A stretch of DNA of 64,000 nt from Rhodanobacteraceae bacterium ZG21-1. Its GTDB lineage: Bacteria > Pseudomonadota > Gammaproteobacteria > Xanthomonadales > Rhodanobacteraceae. A model generated the notes under the pieces. It ran no database searches. It was not told where the DNA came from and was given only the letters and a program-made list of their open reading frames with translations. The stretch spans positions 1,965,428 through 2,029,427 of the forward strand of contig JAJEJU010000024.1 in the NCBI GenBank assembly GCA_021390615.1, given 5' to 3'. Every line of letters begins with the position of its first letter. Positions within the stretch are counted from its first letter, which is position 1. A program made the translations under genes and the position numbers. This document shows, piece after piece, positions 1-7,500 of the stretch.

Positions 1-1470
1 ATCAAGGCGCTGAAGGCGGCTAACTTCGAGCTCAATGCTGACCTGACGTCGAATCTGAGCTTTGGATTGAAGATTGCTTGATCCAAGGTCCACACGAAGC
101 GCGGCAGCGTGATCGCGCCTCGCCTCCAGCTGTTTCTCGATGCTGGAGATAGTAGAAGTTGAGCGCTGGATACTTTCATCATATCCGGCGATCTGCCGCT
201 CAAGCATTCGCCGTTGACTATCGAGGTATGCGATGTTGTCTTCAATGTCCATTTCTGGACCCGTGACCATCTCTCTCAAGAGCGTGTCTTCAACCGATTG
301 ATGGCAGGTCGGACACTGACCCGAGGCAATCGAAATACCCTGTTGCGCTCCCAGATCCCTCAATTTCTTAGCCGACTTGTTCTTTTCCAAGTCTCCTTTC
401 ACCTCGGCCAACAGGCTTTCGTACTCCTGCAATGAGGCACGTTCTAGCAACAGATTGGATGTTGCTCGTTCATGCAGGACACCTAAGCGCTGGACTTCCG
501 CATCGGCACTCTCCAGCTTTTCAAGCAATAGGGCGTTGCTCGATGGACCCTTCAGGTCCGCTTGAGCCTGTAGCACAGCGTGTTCCGCGAGCAGCGTTTT
601 GATGTATTCATCTGCATCCGATGCGCCTTCGTCTCCAAGCTTCAAGAGACGAGTAGAACTGGACTCAAACGATGCAACTGGTTGGTTCGGGACGCCATCA
701 AGCAACAGTCCAAGCTCGCTCACATCCCGCTTTATTTCGCTGACCAGTTGTGTCCAATCTCGATTGATAGCGACTGCAGCGGCATCGAGCTGGCTGCGCA
801 GCAAGATTGATTCGAAGATGCCAAGACCAAGGATGAACTCGGCCACCCTCGTACGTGCATCACGAATCCCATAGAACGGTATGTTTGCGATGTAGTCAGT
901 CCAGCCTCGCTTTTGTTCGACCGCGTGCGCCGCAAAAATGGCCTGAAGATAGAGCTTGGCATCTCCCCCACTTGTCCTAGCAACCTTGGGCAGTTGAAGA
1001 CCAAGAAAGCTCTCCAGAAAGCTATAAAAGCCCTCTTCCCGGGTGGCACTTCCTCCATCGTGAAGATAAGTTGGACGGGCATCCACTGCTGCGACCTGAT
1101 CTGTCAGGCAAGCACCCTGGTAGATCTCAATGAGCTTGGTCCCGCGTTGCGAATCCTTGATTGCTCGACGCAGTGTTACGACATACCCTGCCCGATTTTC
1201 CAATTCTGTCCAAACTTCAGATGAGTCGACCGACACCTTCTCTTCGTCGCCAACGTAGAAAGAATCCTTCAGGGCATATTGCAGTGTCTTCTCCCCCTTT
1301 CCTCCGACCAACTCCTCCATACCAAGTGAGTACAACAGTGTGTTGAAGAATGTACTCTTGCCGCTGGAATTGTTGCCCTTGACCACAGTCAGGCGACGGG
1401 AAAATTCGAAGAAGAAACCGTAGGGACCCAGAGCGGTTTCAATCTTGAGTCGTATCGCTCGAATGATCAT
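1..1470 (-). CDS. SMC/Rad50-like ABC ATPase, partial (ABC-3C-type system ATPase)
   Basis: An open minus-strand frame runs from an ATG at 1470 off the left edge, giving 490 residues. Near the N-terminus (about residues 33-42) is a Walker A loop reading GNNSSGKST, preceded by the beta strand RRLTVVK, as in SMC/RecN/Rad50-type ABC ATPases. Charged, helix-rich sequence follows. Around residue 384 there is a CPTC motif (GQCPTCHQ) that looks like a Rad50-type zinc hook at a coiled-coil apex. The signature motif, Walker B and C-terminal half lie outside the window. The ATG overlaps the stop of the upstream gene (TGATG), so translation is probably coupled. Gene order matches ABC-3C systems described by the Aravind group (CTD/effector, middle component, ATPase). 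The system assignment is inference, while the ATPase class is well supported. Confidence 0.75.
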   Translation of the reverse strand, partial: MIIRAIRLKIETALGPYGFFFEFSRRLTVVKGNNSSGKSTFFNTLLYSLGMEELVGGKGEKTLQYALKDSFYVGDEEKVSVDSSEVWTELENRAGYVVTLRRAIKDSQRGTKLIEIYQGACLTDQVAAVDARPTYLHDGGSATREEGFYSFLESFLGLQLPKVARTSGGDAKLYLQAIFAAHAVEQKRGWTDYIANIPFYGIRDARTRVAEFILGLGIFESILLRSQLDAAAVAINRDWTQLVSEIKRDVSELGLLLDGVPNQPVASFESSSTRLLKLGDEGASDADEYIKTLLAEHAVLQAQADLKGPSSNALLLEKLESADAEVQRLGVLHERATSNLLLERASLQEYESLLAEVKGDLEKNKSAKKLRDLGAQQGISIASGQCPTCHQSVEDTLLREMVTGPEMDIEDNIAYLDSQRRMLERQIAGYDESIQRSTSTISSIEKQLEARRDHAAALRVDLGSSNLQSKAQIRRQVSIELEVSRLQRLD

Positions 1471-1928
1471 CAGCGTTCCCATTCCTTCGAGGCTTGTTCG
1501 ACCATGGCTTCGGTGATGCTTTTGCCCATTTCAGACAGGATCAACTTTTCCTCAGGGAGAATTTCGGGATCCGCGATGATCGTCTTCGCATACAACACAC
1601 CCTCATCTGTTATTCCGTATCTTGCTCCTGATTCGACTACAAGACCTTCAGCACAGGCATACCGAAGCGCTATGGCCAAAGCAGGATCGAAGCCCCATGC
1701 CTTGACGTTAAGCGTCCCCGATCTCGCGGTCTGCGACAGAGCCCTCGCACGAGCGATGTCTTTGAGCGCCCAGTTGAGCAGGTGAAGGCGAGGCAAGCCT
1801 GATCGACCACCTCTCGAAGACAAATGCAAGATAAGAAGCGTTTGAGCAATCTTGTACAACGGGCGGTGCTCAGGAAGTACTGGTGCAGGCCTACGTTGGA
1901 ATCTCAAGAGTCTGGTCATGTCATTCAT
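1470..1928 (-). CDS. Small middle component, winged-helix-like (ABC-3C type)
   Basis: The gene encodes 152 residues from the ATG at 1928; longer in-frame starts exist but would overlap the upstream gene by about 100 bases. It overlaps the stop of the upstream gene by 8 bases, and its own TGA overlaps the ATG of the ATPase gene. The sequence reads as a short helical protein. Residues about 25-60 contain the pattern LLILHLSSRGGRSGLPRLHL, and residues 95-125 (LRYACAEGLVV, then YGITDEGVLYAKTI) resemble the wing and helix of a winged-helix fold. Small proteins of this size sit between the effector and ATPase genes in ABC-3C cassettes as 'middle components'. Function here is inferred from size, fold impression and position; no catalytic motif is visible. 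Confidence 0.6.
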   Translation of the reverse strand: MNDMTRLLRFQRRPAPVLPEHRPLYKIAQTLLILHLSSRGGRSGLPRLHLLNWALKDIARARALSQTARSGTLNVKAWGFDPALAIALRYACAEGLVVESGARYGITDEGVLYAKTIIADPEILPEEKLILSEMGKSITEAMVEQASKEWER

Positions 1929-2859
1929 AGTCGAGCGAGCAGATGGCAAGCCAACGAGCGACCATATGTCGGGAGATCTTTGCCGCTGTCGTCTCATCCA
2001 CCTCCGGCCGAAGGTCATGGCCAATACGCTTGGCCAAGGCTTGTTTCAGATTTTCTGTGAGCTCATGTGGACTGCCACTCCAGGTCAACTTCGCTTCAAG
2101 AACGTGTTGCTCAAATTCGTTGATGAGCCTTTTCAACTTGAAATACAGAGTCGGTGCACCATCCGAAATTTGCTTCAAATAGACGTCTGTTTCGAGAAAA
2201 TTTTTCAGTGTCAGATGGTAGAGCTCCAACACGCGCGTCTCCTGCCCACCATCATCTGACTTGTGGTTTAGGCGAAGCTTCGACTTGCGAAGCAAATTCT
2301 GCTCGTAGATTTCAGCCGGTTCATCAAGCGCAGGAAGTTCCGCTACCTCGTCCCCAAAAATCAGAGCTTCGCCACTCTCTGCCCTGATGGCATTGATTTC
2401 GTGGAGATAGACGTCGCCATCATGCAAATGAACCGAAAAGTCATCTGTAAGGATTGACAGGCCCCAAGCCCGAACTTCTCTCTCTTTCTTCCTGGCATGC
2501 CGCAGAAGAGCATGCCGGCCAATTTGAGGGGTCACGAACACCCACTTCGATAGACGGGTGGCGCCGAGAATCTCGGCCAGCTCCGTCTCAAAAGTGCGAA
2601 GTTTCTTTAAGTCCTCGGTGATCTTGTCACGCTGGGCGACGTACAGTTCGTCACTCGATGGCTGTTTGTCCGGGCAGTAACACTGAAAGCCGCACCCGGA
2701 ATCTAGGGTAAAACCCTCTAGACCGAAATCTCCCGGTGATGCCGGAATCGGATGGTAGCCGTCGCTGAAATATCGGGACTTGAACACTTGTTGGCATAGA
2801 GCCTCCCAAGTCGTCCCGTTAAATACGCCATGACTGGTCGTGAACATTCGGAAATCCAT
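1921..2859 (-). CDS. Putative nuclease-like effector/CTD component of ABC-3C-type cassette
   Basis: The frame is open from a GTG at 3021, but I prefer the ATG at 2859 (312 residues): a purine-rich AAGGGG stretch precedes it and typical family-like sequence begins there. The N-terminal part (TTWEALCQQVFK, then PGDFGLEGFTL, GFQCYCPD) has the D/E...QxY spacing seen in degenerate restriction-endonuclease-like folds. The C-terminal 150 residues are charged and helical and could be the shared CTD of ABC-3C systems. It is the first gene of a three-gene overlapping cassette, so it may be the sensor/effector of the system. Nuclease activity is uncertain because the usual ExK catalytic lysine is not obvious. 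The start codon is also uncertain (3021, 2946 and 2859 are all possible). Confidence 0.55.
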   Translation of the reverse strand: MDFRMFTTSHGVFNGTTWEALCQQVFKSRYFSDGYHPIPASPGDFGLEGFTLDSGCGFQCYCPDKQPSSDELYVAQRDKITEDLKKLRTFETELAEILGATRLSKWVFVTPQIGRHALLRHARKKEREVRAWGLSILTDDFSVHLHDGDVYLHEINAIRAESGEALIFGDEVAELPALDEPAEIYEQNLLRKSKLRLNHKSDDGGQETRVLELYHLTLKNFLETDVYLKQISDGAPTLYFKLKRLINEFEQHVLEAKLTWSGSPHELTENLKQALAKRIGHDLRPEVDETTAAKISRHMVARWLAICSLDYE

Positions 2860-3065
2860 TGCCCCTTGGCCCTCTCCGGTGGCCAGCATGGCAAGACTGC
2901 CACCATCTAGCTTTGGAAGCCACTGTAAGTAGGGCGGAGTCCTCATCCTATAAGGACCGATGCCCGCCTCCCCTAGGTGCCGATATGTTCTAGTGCCGCC
3001 TAGTAGGCTCGCGCGAGCCACTTATCGCTCCACCTGGCTTGCGCCCTTTTGGTTGAGGGAGCAAC

Positions 3066-3128
3066 TGTTGAATTTCACCCAAAACTGAGCCACTTCGGAC
3101 GGGAATTTCCATCGAAATTTGAGCCACC
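3066..3128 (+). repeat. IS21-family left-end repeats (relic)
   Basis: Two related half-repeats, AATTTCACCCAAAACTGAGC at 3071-3090 and a second copy (AATTTCCATCGAAATTTGAG) at 3104-3123, are each followed by CCAC. This ACTGAGCCAC-type multiple end repeat is characteristic of one branch of the IS21 family. It lies directly upstream of an istA-like reading frame. Confidence 0.7.
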
Positions 3129-3169
3129 TCCTACCACCCTCCTCTCACCATCCGAGCGGGAGCTAAGGA

Positions 3170-3502
3170 GTGATCGACGTGGCTCTACTGAGCGTCATCC
3201 GACGTTGGCACCTGCGTGACAAGATCTCGATCCGGGAGATCGCACGGCGCACGAAGCTGTCACTCAACACCATCACCAAGTATCTAGCGAGCGGGGACGT
3301 CTCCCTGCGTTACTCGATCCGCAAGTGTTCCAGCCAGCTCGACCGCTATGCCGCCCAGCTGTCCCGCTGGCTGCGCGCCAACCAACAACCACTCCTCAGC
3401 CCCCGCTCGTGGGGTTCACTCCAGCTTTCGAGACCGCTTTCCTGCCAACCTAGCGGGACCTTTCTGAAACGAATTCGGGGCCGGTGCCGATCTCCGGCTT
3501 GA
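3170..3502 (+). pseudogene. istA: IS21-family transposase IstA, N-terminal fragment
   Basis: A GTG at 3170 with AAGGAG just upstream opens a frame whose first ~65 residues (VIRRWHLRDKISIREIARRT, then KLSLNTITKYLASGDV) are the N-terminal helix-turn-helix of IstA. Homology appears to fade after about residue 75. The frame stops at 3502, against a usual length near 500 residues, and no DDE domain or IstB gene follows. It is therefore a truncated, inactive relic. The breakpoint probably lies near 3390-3420. Confidence 0.75.
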
Positions 3503-3570
3503 TAGGGGTGGATCGACTAGATTCCCGAGCGTTATTCTTGGGTTTTCATGGACTGATCAAGGAAGCTCCG

Positions 3571-3915
3571 ATGACAACTGATGAATTTATGAATCTCGTG
3601 CACCTGCATTTGGTGCTTGGTTCAACGTCGCAGCTCTTACTAATAGGTTTCTTGATAGCTTGCTTTCTAAGGACGCGCCACCCAAGCTTACTTTTGATGC
3701 TCATTGGCAACTGTTCGGGCCTGATCTACGCAGGCTTTAGTGAAGCCATGGGCCAACCAGGGGTCATCCAGGCTAGAGCGTGGATGCTTTTAAAGTGGGG
3801 TTTTGCATTCTTTGCCCTTGAGGTTATTGCCACACTCATTGGCTCAATCTGGCTGTTCATAACCTTCATGAAGCTGTCTCGGGATCGGCAGCAATTTCGG
3901 TCGACTGAGTGTTGA
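3571..3915 (+). CDS. Small three-helix membrane protein, unknown function
   Basis: The gene encodes 114 residues starting at the ATG at 3571, with AAGGAAG 6 bases upstream; a longer frame from 3484 lacks such a site. Three hydrophobic stretches are visible: LLLIGFLIACFL (about residues 22-33), LLLMLIGNCSGLIYAGF (about 40-56) and WGFAFFALEVIATLIGSIWL (about 75-94). I do not recognise the family. It sits alone between an IstA fragment and a second IS21 end, so it is probably cargo or a survivor of rearrangement. It could be an orphan of a larger system, but nothing in the sequence identifies a function. Confidence 0.55.
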   Translation: MTTDEFMNLVHLHLVLGSTSQLLLIGFLIACFLRTRHPSLLLMLIGNCSGLIYAGFSEAMGQPGVIQARAWMLLKWGFAFFALEVIATLIGSIWLFITFMKLSRDRQQFRSTEC

Positions 3916-3916
3916 G

Positions 3917-3969
3917 TGTTGATTTTCACCGAAAACTGAGCCGGGCTTTTCATCGAAAAGCGAATCACC
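3917..3969 (+). repeat. Second IS21-family end-like sequence (relic)
   Basis: TGTTGATTTTCACCGAAAAC followed by TGAGCC, then TTTTCATCGAAAAGCGAATC ending in ACC, reproduces the two-part IS21 end seen at 3066-3128 and in the same orientation. No istA follows. It is thus a solo left end, and the two ends form direct repeats about 850 bases apart. Confidence 0.65.
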
Positions 3970-4008
3970 GGCTGCGGGGCCAGCTTAGCTCCAATGATGG
4001 GATGAGCG

Positions 4009-4149
4009 GGTATCGAGATCTACTTCTTGACGTCGGCGGTGTTCGTTGCGTTCCGTATGTGGAACAAGGAAACCATCAGAGGCAAGAAGGTCGTCAACCC
4101 GGGCCTCGTGAATCGACATGAAGCTGAGATCAAACTTTGGATGAGTTGA
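4009..4149 (+). pseudogene. 3-prime fragment of an unknown gene
   Basis: The frame read from 4009 gives a protein-like tail of about 46 residues (GIEIYFLTSAVFVAF, then RMWNKETIRGKKVVNPGLVN and HEAEIKLWMS) ending at TGA 4147-4149. There is an in-frame TGA immediately upstream of 4009 and no credible start codon. The sequence looks like the end of a gene, possibly with one membrane segment, whose 5-prime part was lost at the neighbouring IS21 end. Its identity is unknown. Confidence 0.35.
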
Positions 4150-4208
4150 GGCGTACCGATGCATCATCGCATACGGTACGCCTTAACCCTAGACGAAGCG
4201 ACAGCAGA

Positions 4209-4472
4209 CTACTTCTTTTCCTTTGCAGCTCGTTCAACCAATTTCTTGCTGAATCCGAACCACAGCCCAATTCCAAAAACGACGCCCATAGCAACGCAAG
4301 TAACAATGATATTCGCCTCCCAACCCGGAGGCTCATTCCCCTCAGACGCAATGAGGTAAGAACCCACAATACTCATTGGAATGGTGAAGATAACAAGGCC
4401 CATGACCACATGACCAATGAGCGTTGTGCTTGCCCACGCAACAGGTCGGGAAGTAATGATACGCATGAGCAT
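4209..4472 (-). CDS. Two-helix membrane protein, candidate Rhs immunity protein
   Basis: The gene encodes 87 residues from the ATG at 4472 (an in-frame ATG at 4466 is the alternative). It has two hydrophobic segments, LIGHVVMGLVIFTIPMSIVG (about residues 18-37) and IIVTCVAMGVVFGIGLWFGF (about 55-74), and a lysine-rich tail. It starts only 30 bases after the stop of the Rhs gene and lies on the same strand, so it is probably co-transcribed. Genes immediately after an Rhs tip are often cognate immunity proteins, and small membrane immunity proteins usually protect against membrane-acting toxins. That role is inferred from position only; I do not recognise the family. Confidence 0.6.
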   Translation of the reverse strand: MLMRIITSRPVAWASTTLIGHVVMGLVIFTIPMSIVGSYLIASEGNEPPGWEANIIVTCVAMGVVFGIGLWFGFSKKLVERAAKEKK

Positions 4473-4502
4473 CGTGGCATCTCTTCTGTGGGTTTGTGTC
4501 GT

Positions 4503-7500
4503 TTAATTATGCGGCAGCGTCCCCGCCTGGACCTGCCGAACCTCATCAGGCGGCGCCATCGGCGTGGTAATCATAAAACCCACTATCGCGCCAGGGATAA
4601 AACCATAGGGAGCACCTGCAAGTCCGATAGTGGCCCATGATCCACCTGGCTCTCCAGCAAAGCCATCCAGTAATTTCATGAAGTTGACGCCTTCAGATCC
4701 CATAGCCGCCTCTCCAGTTTCACCGAATTCGAACAGCAGCGCTGACTCGGAAAGCTCCGTCTCTGGGAAACCAATTGTATTTGCGGTAACGGCAAAAGCC
4801 CCAGCAATAGAAATAGCACCGCCAACTTGGCCCATCATCCCCATGTTATAGGCCAATTGAGGATTGTAGAGTCTGCTGGCATTCGGGCTATCCGAAGTAC
4901 CATATTTCAGAGGGCAAACCTGTGTGGGGATTAATGCGTATGGACCGGGAGAAATACCACCCCATTGGGGAGGGTAGTACGCCTGCAATCCACTCTTATC
5001 CACAAGACTGAAGGGATTGCTGTTTACGTAGGCGTACGTACTAATGCCCCCCTTGAGCCCTGAAGGATCGCTCTGGATGAACCGTCCCACAGTGGCGTCG
5101 TAATCTCGATAGCCATTGTGCGCCATCCCCGACTCTGCGTCGAGGTACTGACCTGGATACCGCAAGTTCAACGTGTAGCCCGTGCTAGAGGTGGGAGCAA
5201 CCTCACCAAACGGGTTTCCAAGCCACGACCATTGCCAAAGCAGATTGCCGCTCACGTCGCTGACTGCACGAGGCGTGTCTAGATGATCGGCAGTGATGTA
5301 GGCCACCACGCTCGAAGAACCACCGCTGTCCACCGTAGCGATGGGAAGATCATCCGCCCATATAGTGTCCCGGTTGTTACCGATCGCGTACTCCCCTATC
5401 AGATGATTTTGCTCGTCATAGCCAAACCGCTGCGTAATCGCGACCGGCGTTGTCGCCACCTTTTGAATACGCTGCCCCAGTGCGTTGTAGGCATACGTAC
5501 CCACGGTGCTTCCCCCCACCTGGACCACAGTCAGCCGATTGCGGCCGTTGTAGCCGTATCCCCAGGTCTGGCCGCCGCTGCTGTTGCCCGTCATGTTGCC
5601 ATTGGCGTCATAGGTGCGCGCCGCACTGCCGATATAGGCAAGGCGATGGCTCGGGGTTGGGCTGAAGGCGTAAGTATAAGTCCCCGTCGCTAAGCCGCCA
5701 CCCGTCTTGCTAGTGCGATCACCGGTCTGGTTGTAGGTCAGCGTCTCGATATTCGTGCTGCCCTGGGTGATACCGGTAAGGCGATACAGCGGATCGTACG
5801 TATAGCTCTCAGCGGCCGGGCTGGCTCCTGGGGCACTACCCTCCGCATTGATGTTGCCCATCAAGTCACGCGAGAAGTGCAGATTCAACGCAGGACTGGT
5901 CAGGTCCGTCAGGGCGTAGTTGGCGTCATAGGCGCGCGTGACGGTCTGACCATTGCCGAGGGTGTAGCCACTGATCGGTCCGAGCGGCAGATAAGTGATG
6001 TTGCTTACCGCCAAGCTGGCGCTACCACCTGGCGGCGTCAGGGTGATGCTCTGGATGCGCCCATCCGCATCGAAGGCATAACTGGCCTGGGTGCCGCTGG
6101 GATAGGTGATACCACTAAGGCGGTTGGCCGACGTGTAGCTGTAAGCCGTATTGTCGGTCCCCGCCGAGGTGATCTGCTGTTTGCGAGTGACATTGCCCCG
6201 GGCGTCGTAGCAGTACACCGTGGTGACCGCACTTTCTACCATTCGCGTCAACCGGCCCAGCGGATAGGAGGTGGCGCAGCCGGTGGTGCTGTTGGCCTCG
6301 TCGTAGGTATAAGTGGCGTTGTCGCTGGTCTGCGCGTTGTCGGAGTAGCTGGTGGACGTCAACCGACTCACGGCATCGTAGGTTCTCGTAGCGACAATAC
6401 CGCGGGCATCAGTCTGGGTCACCACATTACCTGCCGCGTCGAACGTGCTGCTAATCGTCCCGGCATCGGGACTCTTTGTAGACGTCTGGTTGCTCAAACC
6501 ATCATATGTATAGGTGGTCGCGTGTTGACTCGGATCAGTGACGGTCACCAAACGATCCAGTGCATCACGTAGCGTAATTGTTGTCGTGAACTGCGTAGCG
6601 GACGACAGCCCGCTGTAGTCATCCATCACCTGCCAAGGACGGTTCAATGCGTCATATTGGTTTAAGGTCTGCTTACCAAAAGCGTCCTGGGTGAACTGCA
6701 AGTTCCCTTGAGGGTCATAGCCCGTAGGATTGCCGCCTGCGCCGGTGCCGCTGGCGTCGAACACGGTATGGTTGACCCCATCGATGATCTTGGTCAGCTG
6801 GCCGAGGGTATTGAACTGGCGCGTCAGGGTACGGCTAGCGGTCGTGCTGCCGGTCGCATAGGTATTTTCACTAGTCCGGTCGCCCGCCGCATCCAACGTG
6901 TAATGCACATGATTGCCCAGGGCGTCGGTTATGTCAGTCAAGCGGTGAGCCCCGTCATACCCATAGGTGATGGTCACGCTGTCTGGGTCGGTCACCGTCT
7001 TTAAGGCGCCATAAGCCGTATAGGTAAAGCTAGTAGTGGCGCCGCCCACGCTGCGGGTCTTCAGCCAGCCACGCGGGTAATAGGTGAAGGTGGTGACGAC
7101 GCCATTGGCATCCTGCTGGCTCAGCACACGCCCCGCGCCGTCGTAGCTCAGGTATGTCGTCGTATGACCCAGGGCATCGGTGACACTGTTGAGGTCGCCG
7201 TGATGAGCGGTTGCACTGTCAGCCATGTAATAACTGAAGGTGGTGATATCTGCGAGATCCGTGCGCGGACCGTCCGCCGTCAACTCCAGCCCCACCACCG
7301 GGCACTTTGTGGTGTCCACGGCATCACAATAGGTGTATGTCCATTGACGCACACCAGCCGGTGCGTTCGTTGCGCTACCGCAAGCGTAACCCGAGGCACC
7401 AGAGACTGCAGGATCGATCTGGCAGTGCGCCAGCACTTGACCACGGGTGTTGTAGGCCCAGGCTTCTTGAGTGACCGTATTGCCCGCATAGTCCAACGTA

